Positions 1-8,547 of a stretch of DNA of 64,000 nucleotides are shown here, in pieces. The stretch lies in contig JANNOM010000083.1 of the NCBI GenBank assembly GCA_031399065.1, positions 1 through 64,000 on the forward strand. Reading direction: 5' to 3'. The notes beneath the pieces are model-generated. The model had not been told where the DNA came from. It did not search any database and was given only the letters and a program-made list of their open reading frames with translations. Source of the stretch: JADCRZ01 sp031399065 (GTDB lineage Bacteria > Bacteroidota > Bacteroidia > Chitinophagales > Chitinophagaceae). Made by a program: the position numbers and the translations under genes. How positions within the stretch are numbered: position 1 is the stretch's first letter; the number at the start of each line of letters is the position of its first letter.

Positions 1-853
1 CTGATGGCAGTCCTGCCGATAATGTATCGCTAAAAACGAAATCATTGATGCTGCCCTCCCGTTTGACGGAACCGGGCAAGGCTCCCGTTAATATGCTTAA
101 AGCATTTTCCTGAACGGCCATCAACTGTTCTATTTCGGGAATTAGCTGAGAGGCTACCAGGCGCTGCGCTTCCGCCTGCCTCACGGCCAGTGCCGTTACC
201 TGCCCGGCATCGTATTGAAGTTTGATAATGGTGAGCGTACTGTCGTTCAGCAGCAGGTTTTTATTGGCTATCGCCACCTGTTCGCCGAGCATGAGCAAAT
301 TAAAATAACCTTTCGCTATCATGGAAACCAGGTTGGTCTGTACAGCCCTTCTGGCTTCCACTGTTTGGAGGTATTCCGCCAGTGCTTTTGATTTTTGATT
401 TCTAACCTTGCCCCATATATCGGCTTCCCAGCTCAAACGGGTGCTTATGCTGTAATCTTCCACGTACGATTGACCGAGGAACTGGCTTAAACTTAATCCA
501 TTCAGGCTATTGTCCGATGGCCGGTTAATGGCTCCTGTTGCCCGAATAGTTACTTCGGGTAAATAACCCAACCTGCTCTGACGTACGATCAATTCTGCGG
601 ATTCGATATTCTTCATTGCCGTTTGCATATCGTAGTTACGCACGATGGCACTGTCTATCAAATGCTGTAACCCTTCGTTAATAAAAAACTGTTTCCATTG
701 AATGTCCGCGATGCCGGAGGTATCTTTCGTATCTGCGTTCCGGAAGCTTGCGGGTAATGGAGGTTCCGGCGCTACTATATCTTTTGATACTTTACATGCA
801 CTCAAAAACAAGAGCGCCAGTAAAGCCGTATGTACGATGCGTTTCATTTTCAT
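1..853 (-). CDS. RND efflux outer membrane factor (TolC/NodT family lipoprotein), C-terminus beyond the window
   Basis: The gene reads leftward and is cut by the window edge, leaving 284 codons of what is usually a 450-480 residue protein. It starts MKMKRIVHTALLALLFLSAC, a lipoprotein signal with the lipobox cysteine at residue 20. The remainder resembles the NodT-type outer membrane factor family, with long helical stretches such as a segment reading WEADIWGKVRNQ, typical of the periplasmic alpha-barrel. Its ATG overlaps the stop of the RND pump gene by one base (TAATG), so translation is probably coupled. It would form the outer membrane channel of the tripartite pump encoded upstream. A second in-frame ATG two codons later is an equally possible start. 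Confidence 0.9.
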   Translation of the reverse strand, partial: MKMKRIVHTALLALLFLSACKVSKDIVAPEPPLPASFRNADTKDTSGIADIQWKQFFINEGLQHLIDSAIVRNYDMQTAMKNIESAELIVRQSRLGYLPEVTIRATGAINRPSDNSLNGLSLSQFLGQSYVEDYSISTRLSWEADIWGKVRNQKSKALAEYLQTVEARRAVQTNLVSMIAKGYFNLLMLGEQVAIANKNLLLNDSTLTIIKLQYDAGQVTALAVRQAEAQRLVASQLIPEIEQLMAVQENALSILTGALPGSVKREGSINDFVFSDTLSAGLPS

Positions 854-3800
854 TATACTTCTTTTAAATGATGAGGGTTGTTAAGAATAACCCGGTTTAC
901 ATGGGGCTCAGTGATTTGTCCTCCTGCTTTATTTCCACTCCATTTTTCCTGCAGGGTTTGGAAAACGACAAATAGTACGGGTATGATAAAAATTCCCAAA
1001 AGTACGCCCGTTAACATGCCCCCTACGGCACCGGTACCTATAGAGCGGTTACCCATTGCCGATGCTCCAGTGGCCGTAAGCAATGGTATCAGTCCTGCTA
1101 TGAAGGCGAAAGACGTCATGAGAATAGGACGAAGTCTTAACCGGGCAGCTTCTATAGCGGCGTTGCGAATGGAAAGCCCGGCTTTTCTTCTTTGCACGGC
1201 ATATTCCACGATCAGGATGGCATTTTTCGCCAGCAGGCCAATCAGCATGATGAGGCCCACCTGAACGTAAATATTGTTTTCTATACCCGCAATATTTATG
1301 AATATGAAGACGCCTAACAAGCCCGTGGGCACTGAAAGTATTACGGCCAGGGGAAGAATATAACTTTCATACTGAGCGGCCAGTAAGAGGTATATGAACA
1401 CCAGCGACATTATAAATATCAGGGTGGTTTGTGTGCCGGCGCTTTGCTCTTCCCTGGTAAGTCCGCCCCATTCAAACGCATATCCCCTGGGTAAAGAGGC
1501 GGCAGCTACTTCCTGCACCGCCTTCAATGCCTGGCCGGAACTGTACCCCGGTTTAGGTATCCCGTTTATCACAACCGCATTGAACAGGTTGTTTCTTGTT
1601 ACCGTTTCGGGACCATATACTTTTTCCAGGGTAATCAGCGATTTTATGGGCACCATCCTTCCCAGGTCATTTTTTACCTGCACATCGTTAAGTGTGGACG
1701 GGTCGATGCGGTAAGCGATATCCGATTGCAATATTACCTTGAACTGCTTGCCGAAGCGATTAAAGTCACTTGCCTGGTAACTGCCATAATACACCTGCAG
1801 GGTTTGCAGTAATTCACTGATGGAAACACCCAACTGTTTGGCCCTTGATTCATCTATATTCAATTTATATTGCGGGTTACCTGTATTAAAAGTGGTAAAT
1901 GCATAAACGATTTCCGGGCGTTTCATCAGCTCGCCTATAAAATCGTTGGTAGCGGTACTCAGGTCTTCCAGTTTTCCGTTGCCCCTGTCCTGTAATATCA
2001 GTTCAAAGCCGCTGGTATTACCGAATCCCTGAACGGTGGGCAAGGTAAAGGTGAACATATCCGCCGACGAAACAGCCGTGAGCCGCTGGTTCACCTCCGC
2101 GAGTATCGTATTGATATCTTCCGTGTGGCCCCTGGTGCCAGGCTTTTTAAGCTTTACGAAAGCGAGTGCGCTGATGGGACTGGTAGCATTGGTAATGATA
2201 TTCATCCCTGCAACGCTATACGATTTTTCCACCGCTTCAACGGTTGAAATGATACTGTCGACCCTTTCCACCACTTTGCGTGTACGCTCCAGCGATGAGC
2301 CTGCGGGCATGTTAAGTGAATACAAAAAGATGCTCTGATCTTCTGTCGGAATAAATCCGGTAGGCGTTTGCCTTACTATCAGTACGGTGCCGATGGTTAT
2401 GATTACGAGCGAGCCTAGAGCCACCCATTTCGTTTTGATCAGGAACTGCAGGCTTTTACCGTAACGGTTAGTAAGATTATTAAAACCGGCATTAAAGCCA
2501 TTGAAGAACCTTGCTTTAAATCCTTTGGGTTTGTCTGATTCTTTGTGATGATTGTTCCTTAAGAATAACGCGGACAATGCAGGACTTAGTGTAAGCGCGT
2601 TAACCGCTGAAATAAGTATGGCGATGGCCAGCGTAAAGGCAAACTGTTTATAGAAAATACCAGCCGGTCCCTGCATGAAGCCGACGGGAACGAATACCGC
2701 CGCCATTACCAGTGTGATGGAAATGATGGCACCGGATATTTCATTCATGCTTTTGACCGTGGCTTCCCTCGCCGGCATATTCTCGTTGGCCATTTTGGTA
2801 TGCACGGCTTCCACTACTACGATGGCATCATCCACCACGATACCGATGGCCAGTATCAATGCGAACAGAGTAAGCAGGTTGATAGTGAAGCCAAATAACT
2901 GCATGAAAAAGAATGTTCCGAGGATAGCTACGGGAACCGCTATAGCGGGTATGAGCGTGGAGCGGAAGTCCTGCAAAAACAGGAACACCACCAGGAATAC
3001 CAGGATGAACGCTTCCAGCAGGGTATGTTTAACCTTGTCGATGGAGGCATCTAAAAATTCTTTCGCGGAATAGGGGACAAATACTTTTATGCCTTTGGGC
3101 AGATCTTTTTGTACCCTTTCCATGATGCCGTTAACTTCTGTAAGAATATCGTTGGCGTTGGAACCTGCCGATTGATAGATGAGAATTCCGGTGGCAGGAC
3201 CTTTATCTACTTTTGCATCGGCGGTATAGTTGAACGAACCCAGGTCGACCCTTGCCACATCTTTCAGCCTGATGGCGGAGCCATCGGGGGTGCTTTTCAG
3301 GATGATGTTTTCGTATTCATCATTGCTGATAAGTTTGCCTTTATATTTAATTACATATTCGAACGACTCCTTGCTGCCTTCCCCGAATTTACCCGGAGCC
3401 GCTTCCAGGTTTTGTTCCCTTATGGATTCCAATACGTTTTGTACGGAGAGGTTGTAAGCGGCCAGTCGGTCGGGTTTAAGCCAAACCCGCATGGCGTAAT
3501 CTTTTGAACCAAAGATCTCGGCCTGTCCTACTCCGTGTACGCGCTTTATTTCCGGTACAATGTTTATTTCGGCATAATTCTGTAAAAACGTTTCATCATA
3601 GATACTGTCGTTGGTATACAGGGCTATGGCCATGATGATACTGTTTTGCTGCTTTTGCGTAGTAATACCTACCTGTAATACTTCCTGCGGAACGAGGCTG
3701 CTAGCCTTTGCCACGCGGTTCTGCACGTTTACGGACGCAATATCCGGATCGGTGCCTGCTTTAAAGAAAACGCTCAGCGTCATGGTGCCGTCGTTATTTG

Positions 3801-4044
3801 AATTGGAGGTCATGTAAGTCATGTTCTCCACCCCGTTGATGGCTTCCTCCAGTGGTGTGGCGACGGAACGCGCCACCACTTCTGCGCTGGCACCGGGATA
3901 GGCCGTTGTTACCAGTACCGCCGGGGGTGCAATGTCCGGAAACTGTGTAATGGGTAAGGATGTGAGCGAGACGATACCCACCAGCACCAATAGTATGGAG
4001 ATTACGGTAGATAATACCGGGCGTTCTATAAATTTCTTAAACAT
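853..4044 (-). CDS. RND multidrug efflux transporter, inner membrane pump (HAE1/AcrB family)
   Basis: At 1063 aa this has the normal length for a hydrophobe/amphiphile efflux-1 pump. It starts MFKKFIERPVLSTVISILLV, the usual first transmembrane helix. Near residue 410 is the segment GIVVDDAIVVVEAV with the paired aspartates of the proton relay, and a matching second repeat carries GLIMLIGLLAKNAILIVEYA. The two repeats of transmembrane bundle plus large periplasmic porter domain are complete. It would use the proton gradient to move drugs or bile-like amphiphiles through the trimeric complex. It lies between the membrane fusion gene (145 bases upstream) and the outer membrane factor (one-base overlap). 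The substrate cannot be told from sequence. Confidence 0.96.
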   Translation of the reverse strand: MFKKFIERPVLSTVISILLVLVGIVSLTSLPITQFPDIAPPAVLVTTAYPGASAEVVARSVATPLEEAINGVENMTYMTSNSNNDGTMTLSVFFKAGTDPDIASVNVQNRVAKASSLVPQEVLQVGITTQKQQNSIIMAIALYTNDSIYDETFLQNYAEINIVPEIKRVHGVGQAEIFGSKDYAMRVWLKPDRLAAYNLSVQNVLESIREQNLEAAPGKFGEGSKESFEYVIKYKGKLISNDEYENIILKSTPDGSAIRLKDVARVDLGSFNYTADAKVDKGPATGILIYQSAGSNANDILTEVNGIMERVQKDLPKGIKVFVPYSAKEFLDASIDKVKHTLLEAFILVFLVVFLFLQDFRSTLIPAIAVPVAILGTFFFMQLFGFTINLLTLFALILAIGIVVDDAIVVVEAVHTKMANENMPAREATVKSMNEISGAIISITLVMAAVFVPVGFMQGPAGIFYKQFAFTLAIAILISAVNALTLSPALSALFLRNNHHKESDKPKGFKARFFNGFNAGFNNLTNRYGKSLQFLIKTKWVALGSLVIITIGTVLIVRQTPTGFIPTEDQSIFLYSLNMPAGSSLERTRKVVERVDSIISTVEAVEKSYSVAGMNIITNATSPISALAFVKLKKPGTRGHTEDINTILAEVNQRLTAVSSADMFTFTLPTVQGFGNTSGFELILQDRGNGKLEDLSTATNDFIGELMKRPEIVYAFTTFNTGNPQYKLNIDESRAKQLGVSISELLQTLQVYYGSYQASDFNRFGKQFKVILQSDIAYRIDPSTLNDVQVKNDLGRMVPIKSLITLEKVYGPETVTRNNLFNAVVINGIPKPGYSSGQALKAVQEVAAASLPRGYAFEWGGLTREEQSAGTQTTLIFIMSLVFIYLLLAAQYESYILPLAVILSVPTGLLGVFIFINIAGIENNIYVQVGLIMLIGLLAKNAILIVEYAVQRRKAGLSIRNAAIEAARLRLRPILMTSFAFIAGLIPLLTATGASAMGNRSIGTGAVGGMLTGVLLGIFIIPVLFVVFQTLQEKWSGNKAGGQITEPHVNRVILNNPHHLKEV

Positions 4045-4107
4045 GGTATAAAATTTAGCTGTTCGATGGCAATGACTATATCGGATTTCATGGATAGCGG
4101 ATTCCTG

Positions 4108-4125
4108 TCAGCACCATGGTGCTGA
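4108..4125. repeat. Perfect 18-base palindrome in the efflux operon
   Basis: Positions 4108-4125 read the same on both strands, centred on CCATGG. In RNA it could form a 7-bp stem with a CATG loop. It lies in the 145-base gap between the membrane fusion gene and the pump gene. There is no T-run after it on the coding strand, so it is not a standard terminator. An mRNA-processing or stability hairpin, or a protein-binding site, are both possible. Confidence 0.5.
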
Positions 4126-4189
4126 AAAAAGACATTCATATGTGCAGTAAGTAAAAAGATTGATTTGCCTTAGCCCTGGCTTACCTGTA

Positions 4190-5338
4190 TTAATGGACGG
4201 CGGCCGTTTCCCGAAGTACACTATCCAGAGAAATATTCTGCGGAACAATTACTACCCCATCTCTCAAACGCTGTAAGCCGCTATAAACAATGGTTTCCCC
4301 TATCGTCACTCCCTTTTCTACGATATAATTGCCCTCGCTTTTACCTTTTACGGTTATCTGCTTGCTCACCACTTTATTGCTATCGCCCAGGGAAAACACG
4401 TATACTTTATCCTGCATTTCATATGTAGCCTGCTGGGGTACGATCATTTTATGTTCAAGTAAAAAGGGAATTCTGATTTTACCGGTTACGCCTGAACGAA
4501 GTAGTTTTTCCTGGTTGGTAAAAACGGCCCGGAAGCTGATATTACCGGAGTTACGGTCAAACTGACCCTGTACCAATTCCACTTTCCCCTTAACTTTATA
4601 GATGTTATTACCTGCCAGTTCGAGCTCCACCGGAGGAATATTATGTATTTTTTCCTCTGTTGTTTTCCCCGGTATATTGGCCAGGAAAAGATAGAAGTCC
4701 GCTTCGCTCAGTGAAAAATACGCGTGCACGTTATTCACTTCGCTAAGTACGGTAAGTGGGTCCAATTCTCCTTTGCCTATCAGGCTACCCTGTTTAAAAT
4801 TGATATGACCCACATAACCGCTAACGGGTGCTTTTATGAGTGTATATCCCAGGGTAATGTCCGCACTGTTTTTCCCGGATACAGCGAGCGTATAAGCTGC
4901 CTGGGCTTCGTGTAAATTCGCTTTGGCTGTTTTCAGCTGTACTTCCGCGATCACCTTATTGGCTACCAACGGCATAAGCCTGTCTACTTCTACTTCTGCT
5001 CTTTCCACCGCTGCGCTAGCCGACTGAATGGTAGCGGCGGCACTGCTGCTGTATTGGGTGTATTCCCGGCTGTTGATGCGGAATAGCGGCTGCCCCTGGT
5101 TTACCCATGCACCGTCTTCCACGTAGATTTTTTCAAGATAGCCGCTCACTTGCGGCCTTATCTCAACATTTACCGTGCCCTGTACCGTTGCAGGAAATTC
5201 CTGCCAGGTGGTAATAGTCGCTGTGTCCAGTTGTACCACTGGTAAAGATTGCGGAGGAGGTGCCGGCTGGTTGTTTTGATCGTTGGCGCAGGCGGTTAAA
5301 AAAAGGGCCACGCCGTAAAGTAAATACCTTTTCATCAT
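4190..5338 (-). CDS. RND efflux membrane fusion (periplasmic adaptor) lipoprotein
   Basis: This 382-aa protein begins with a short lipoprotein signal ending LTACAN, so it is probably anchored to the inner membrane by a lipid on Cys17. The order of segments fits the AcrA/MexA family. A lipoyl half-motif (PQVSGYLEKIYVEDGAWV, near residue 67) comes first, then an alpha-hairpin rich in Ala and Glu. The second lipoyl half (IKAPVSGYVGHINFKQGSL) follows, then the beta-barrel and membrane-proximal domains. It would join the inner pump to the outer channel. It is the first pump gene after tetR on the same strand, and a copy of the TetR-type palindrome lies 97 bases before its start. Confidence 0.95.
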   Translation of the reverse strand: MMKRYLLYGVALFLTACANDQNNQPAPPPQSLPVVQLDTATITTWQEFPATVQGTVNVEIRPQVSGYLEKIYVEDGAWVNQGQPLFRINSREYTQYSSSAAATIQSASAAVERAEVEVDRLMPLVANKVIAEVQLKTAKANLHEAQAAYTLAVSGKNSADITLGYTLIKAPVSGYVGHINFKQGSLIGKGELDPLTVLSEVNNVHAYFSLSEADFYLFLANIPGKTTEEKIHNIPPVELELAGNNIYKVKGKVELVQGQFDRNSGNISFRAVFTNQEKLLRSGVTGKIRIPFLLEHKMIVPQQATYEMQDKVYVFSLGDSNKVVSKQITVKGKSEGNYIVEKGVTIGETIVYSGLQRLRDGVVIVPQNISLDSVLRETAAVH

Positions 5339-5434
5339 CAGATTTAATTGTTTATTGTATTAGGTAATAATTTGAAAAGAACTTCCTGCTTCCTGTAAAT
5401 ACTCTCTGTAAAACGACTATTGGTAACGCGATTA

Positions 5435-5452
5435 GATTATCTAACAGTGTTA
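5435..5452. promoter_or_regulatory. Probable TetR operator in front of the efflux structural genes
   Basis: The core TAACAGTGTTA (5442-5452) is an inverted repeat of five bases around a central G. The 18 bases 5435-5452 match 17 of 18 bases at 6128-6145 in front of the tetR gene, in the same orientation. Duplicated palindromes before a regulator and its neighbouring pump are the usual layout for TetR-family repression. No clear TTTG/TAnnTTTG promoter pair was found next to this copy. Confidence 0.75.
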
Positions 5453-5512
5453 AGTAATAAGTTTAAAAAAATGCCCTATAAGAGCTTATACCAGGATGCA
5501 TATAGTTTGAAT

Positions 5513-6112
5513 TTAGTTCCTGAGAGAATTGATAATACCACCCAAAGCATCCTTCAGCACCTGCTTGTTAATATCCTCAGAAGATAACTGCCTCGTCATG
5601 TTGATAGATATCAACCCGTGCACCACCGACCAGAACGTGTAATATTTAGTATCTATATAATCTTCGGTTCTTTTACTTTCAGGGACCATTTCTTCAATTT
5701 TGTTCCAAATCAATGTAGCGGGACCCTTCATATCGGGACAGGGGTTTTCCATGATGCAACAGTTCATTTCCACACCATACATTAACTGATAGAGTTCTTT
5801 TTCTGCGAAAGCGAAGTTCCAGTAAGCCAGCCACATCGCTTCCAGTTGTGCTGCCGGAGTGGTAAACCTGTCCTTCGCTTCTTCCATCTGACTAGCCAGC
5901 TTCAAATAACCCATCCTGGTAAGTTCCTGCAGTATCGCATCTTTGTTACTGAAATATTCATAAATGATGGGGGCCGTATATTCTATTTTATCGGCAATTT
6001 TCCGCATACTCAGTGCAGACCAGCCTTCCTCCTTCACTATGTCAAGGGAGGCACAAAGGATATTAGTCCTTGTCTCGTCTTTTAACCGTAATATCCTGTC
6101 TTTACTTGCCAT
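5513..6112 (-). CDS. TetR/AcrR family transcriptional repressor of the efflux operon
   Basis: This 199-aa protein has an N-terminal helix-turn-helix (about residues 12-60: ILCASLDIVKEEGWSALSMR followed by KIADKIEYTAPIIYEYFSNK), the classical TetR DNA-binding fold with the YxYFxxK signature. The C-terminal domain is a divergent ligand-binding bundle containing CCIMENPCPDMK, with three cysteines close together; whether they sense anything is unknown. It sits directly upstream of the pump genes on the same strand. Its own promoter overlaps a copy of the operator palindrome, which implies negative autoregulation. Length is normal. Confidence 0.93.
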   Translation of the reverse strand: MASKDRILRLKDETRTNILCASLDIVKEEGWSALSMRKIADKIEYTAPIIYEYFSNKDAILQELTRMGYLKLASQMEEAKDRFTTPAAQLEAMWLAYWNFAFAEKELYQLMYGVEMNCCIMENPCPDMKGPATLIWNKIEEMVPESKRTEDYIDTKYYTFWSVVHGLISINMTRQLSSEDINKQVLKDALGGIINSLRN

Positions 6113-6127
6113 TTTATACTGCTGTAA

Positions 6128-6145
6128 GATTATTTAACAGTGTTA
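6128..6145. promoter_or_regulatory. Probable TetR operator at its own promoter
   Basis: TAACAGTGTTA at 6135-6145 is the second copy of the 11-base palindrome. Read on the minus strand it follows the -7 box of the tetR promoter by two bases, covering the expected transcription start. A bound repressor there would block initiation. The flanking bases are also shared with the copy at 5435-5452 (17 of 18 identical). Confidence 0.78.
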
Positions 6146-6147
6146 GA

Positions 6148-6180
6148 CAAAGGTAGCAGTAATTCTTTGACTACACCAAA
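6148..6180 (-). promoter_or_regulatory. Bacteroidota-type promoter of the tetR gene
   Basis: On the minus strand a TTTG (6177-6180) is followed after 21 bases by TACCTTTG (6148-6155). This matches the Bacteroidota primary sigma consensus of a -33 TTTG and a -7 TAnnTTTG. The start codon of tetR lies 35 bases further on. Confidence 0.75.
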
Positions 6181-6272
6181 TAAATTTCCAGGATTCTTTT
6201 AGTTTAACATTTTTTAACAATCCTTATTAACACTGCCACAATATAGTCCGGTATTGATGTAAATTAGTGCTT

Positions 6273-6830
6273 ATGCTTACATGGAATCTTACCAGTCTCC
6301 CGGTTTTAGAAACACAACGCCTTGTTTTACGCGAACACAACCTTACGGATGCAGTAATGCTATATGGCCTGCGTACCAATGAAGAACTGATGCGGTATAT
6401 CGACCGTCCGCGTCCCAAAAGTGTGGAAGAAGCGGAAACGGTTATTCAATCGATGCTGGACAAATTTAAAACGGGGCAGAACCTGGTTTGGGCGATCGTT
6501 CGTAAAGATCAACCCGCCGAAATGATAGGGAATGCCGGCTACTGGCGAACGGATTTAGCCAATCACCGGGCAGAAGCGGGCTATGCGCTGCACCCGGAGC
6601 ATTGGAGAAAGGGAATCATTTACGAAGCCATGACCGCCATTATCGATTTTGGTTTTAAACAGGTAAAATTTCATTCCGTATGTGCGAATATCAATCCTGC
6701 CAATAACGCCTCGCGTCAATTGCTGCTGAAGCTTGGTTTTATTAAGGAAGCTTATTTCCGGCAGGATTATTACTTTGACGGGCAGTTTCTCGACAGCGAA
6801 ATATATGGTTTGCTGAACCCGGATCATTAG
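6273..6830 (+). CDS. GNAT family N-acetyltransferase (RimJ/RimL-like)
   Basis: This 185-aa protein is counted from the ATG at 6273; a GTG two codons earlier is possible but less likely. It opens with LETQRLVLREHNLTDAVMLY, the strand-helix start typical of Acetyltransf_3 members. The acetyl-CoA loop region is HPEHWRKGIIYEAM, followed by the conserved NPANNASRQLLLKLGF late in the protein. It would transfer an acetyl group from acetyl-CoA to an amine, either on a ribosomal protein N-terminus or on a small molecule. The substrate is not predictable. It is transcribed away from tetR and has no obvious operon partner. Confidence 0.9.
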   Translation: MLTWNLTSLPVLETQRLVLREHNLTDAVMLYGLRTNEELMRYIDRPRPKSVEEAETVIQSMLDKFKTGQNLVWAIVRKDQPAEMIGNAGYWRTDLANHRAEAGYALHPEHWRKGIIYEAMTAIIDFGFKQVKFHSVCANINPANNASRQLLLKLGFIKEAYFRQDYYFDGQFLDSEIYGLLNPDH

Positions 6831-6873
6831 GCAACTAACTGCCAAGCATTTAATCTGCATCTGTCAGGCGTTA

Positions 6874-6981
6874 GAGAAACTTCTAACAAGCATTAAGGAA
6901 ACTTCTAATAAGGTTCTAACAAACTTCTAACAAGCACTAGGAAACTTCTAGTAAGGTTCTAATAAACTTCTAATAACAGTA
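6874..6981. repeat. Intergenic degenerate tandem repeat (about 43-base unit)
   Basis: Two units of 43 and 42 bases (6897-6939 and 6940-6981) each begin GGAAACTTCTA and carry three copies of a shorter element close to AACTTCTAAYAAG. A partial unit precedes them at 6874-6896. The stretch follows the GNAT gene and contains no ORF. It is built like the array at 25423-25467, sharing the core TAAGGT followed by TCTA. Confidence 0.85.
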
Positions 6982-7092
6982 GCACAGAATCCTGAAAGCA
7001 AATAAGGCTGGCACAGTCCATTTAATGTAAAACCACTCAATTTTACCGGGAGAAAGTATACAGAAAAAAGAAGAAAAGCGTATTTTTAAGCT

Positions 7093-7290
7093 ATGAAAGC
7101 AAAATACGCAATAATCATACTGGTATTGGGATGGTGTTTCAATATCGTGGGAGCTTTTATGAAAATCACCCATTGGCCTGGAGCCAATGAACTTTTAGCG
7201 TTTGGAGTTATTCTGGAAGTGATCGGTGCAATTTTACTTTTATACAAGCTTGTCACTTATTCCAAAATACGCGATTTTTTAAACCGCTAG
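7093..7290 (+). CDS. Small GldL-like membrane protein
   Basis: This 65-aa protein has two predicted membrane helices: residues 4-24 (YAIIILVLGWCFNIVGAFM) and 34-53 (LAFGVILEVIGAILLLYKLV). Between them is KITHWPGANELL, the motif found in the membrane part of the gliding/type IX secretion protein GldL. Full GldL is over 200 aa, has a long cytoplasmic tail and is encoded with gldKMN; none of that is present here. It is therefore a stand-alone homologue of the membrane domain only, and no role in gliding should be assumed. A shared terminator separates it from the convergent slipin gene. Confidence 0.8.
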   Translation: MKAKYAIIILVLGWCFNIVGAFMKITHWPGANELLAFGVILEVIGAILLLYKLVTYSKIRDFLNR

Positions 7291-7332
7291 CATGTGGCGG
7301 TAGATCTTAGGCTTTATGCTGACTTCTTTTAT

Positions 7333-7361
7333 AAAAAGAACCGGCATTAGCCGGTCCTTTT
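7333..7361. terminator. Bidirectional intrinsic terminator
   Basis: ACCGGC (7340-7345) pairs with GCCGGT (7350-7355) around an ATTA loop. It is flanked by A-rich sequence on the left and T-rich on the right, so it can serve both the GldL-like gene and the convergent slipin gene. Confidence 0.85.
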
Positions 7362-7362
7362 A

Positions 7363-8460
7363 TTACTTAGGCACAAATATGTCCTTCAACTGTTCTATCA
7401 GTTTACCATTGCCACTTACACTGATATTGCTGATCTTATCGGCAATCTTTTCCACATATTCCATTTCTTTAAGTTTCCATAACATCGCATTTTCTTCCAT
7501 CAATTTGGCAGTGTTCAGCAAGCTACGGGTGCTGGCCGTTTCTTCCCGGCGCATAATGGTATTAACCTGAGCTTTTTTCTCGGCAACCAGAACCTGGTTC
7601 ATAATTTCTTTTACGTCGCCGGGCAAGATGATATCCCGGATGCCAAAACCCTGTACCTGCACACCCAATGCTTCCGCATATTGCTTTACATACTCCAGAA
7701 TATAAGATGCTATGGTTTCTTTTTTGTCCAGCAATTCATCAAAACCAAAACCGGCAACATATTCCCGCAGTGCTAACTGGAAACTAATATACAACTGGCG
7801 TTCATACTCCTTGTTTTGCAACAAAGCTTTTTCAATATCCGTCACTTTGTATTGTGCCCAGGCATTGATACGCAATGCCGCTTTATCCCTTGTTAATATT
7901 TCCTGGCCGTTTATTTCCAGTTGTTGCTGACGCATATCTGCTTTACCTACATGGATGGCTATATTGTTCTTCCACCAGAAATATACGCCACTCTCCAATG
8001 ACTGGACGTATTTTCCATCCATGAACAATACTGCCTGCTCGTAATTTTCAACGCTTACGCTCCTAACGTAGGGTGCTATCAGCTTATTGGCCAGTGTAGC
8101 CCGGTCGATAGGTTCGGTAATAGCAGCTTTACCGATATCGGCCTTTACAAAATCGTAACGCACAGGCCCCTTCCAGTAAGCATACCTTCCCGCGGTTAAT
8201 ACTTCTGCCAGTATGCCGTTTTTGTATTGAAGCACAATTTCATTGTCTTTTACTTCCACTACTTCCAGCACTGATGCCAGTAAGGGGTCCTGCAGCAGGA
8301 TGTTTAGTTCTATAGGGGTATTAAACGCTCTGGTGATTTCATAAACCATTACGTCTTCGCTGAGCCAGAACCAATAATTCCCTTCAGGTATCATCCTTTT
8401 AAACGATCCGTTTTTAAACACCAGACCTACCTGGTAGGCGTTTACTTTTACATGTTTCAT
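7363..8460 (-). CDS. Slipin family protein (SPFH/Band-7 domain)
   Basis: This 365-aa protein lacks an obvious cleavable signal and contains an SPFH/Band-7 core at about residues 130-260 (VRSVSVENYEQAVLFMDGKY through LGVQVQGFGIRDIILPGDVK). A helical coiled-coil tail follows (VLVAEKKAQVNTIMRREETA). The N-terminal 120 residues form a separate domain rich in beta strands. Slipins are membrane-scaffold proteins that oligomerise. Published comparative genomics has linked SPFH/Band-7 proteins to bacterial RNA repair operons and to a tRNA-like RNA. Here the gene lies immediately downstream, on the same strand, of a tRNA-like array and a YkuK RNase H-fold gene. That makes an RNA-related job a reasonable inference, though no RtcB ligase is in view. 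Confidence 0.9.
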   Translation of the reverse strand: MKHVKVNAYQVGLVFKNGSFKRMIPEGNYWFWLSEDVMVYEITRAFNTPIELNILLQDPLLASVLEVVEVKDNEIVLQYKNGILAEVLTAGRYAYWKGPVRYDFVKADIGKAAITEPIDRATLANKLIAPYVRSVSVENYEQAVLFMDGKYVQSLESGVYFWWKNNIAIHVGKADMRQQQLEINGQEILTRDKAALRINAWAQYKVTDIEKALLQNKEYERQLYISFQLALREYVAGFGFDELLDKKETIASYILEYVKQYAEALGVQVQGFGIRDIILPGDVKEIMNQVLVAEKKAQVNTIMRREETASTRSLLNTAKLMEENAMLWKLKEMEYVEKIADKISNISVSGNGKLIEQLKDIFVPK

Positions 8461-8547
8461 TATTGTTTGTTTTTAAGTCATTAATAAAAAGCCGGCTTGT
8501 TTACTATCGGATCAATATGGAATCGATCTTCCCGTTACATTTATCCA

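Noticed and set aside
6874..6981. CRISPR-like array
   Set aside because: The repeats are adjacent and degenerate, without unique spacers of constant length, and there are no cas genes.
7363..8460. HflK/HflC protease regulator
   Set aside because: The protein has an extra N-terminal domain and slipin-type SPFH sequence, with no HflK/C partner gene.
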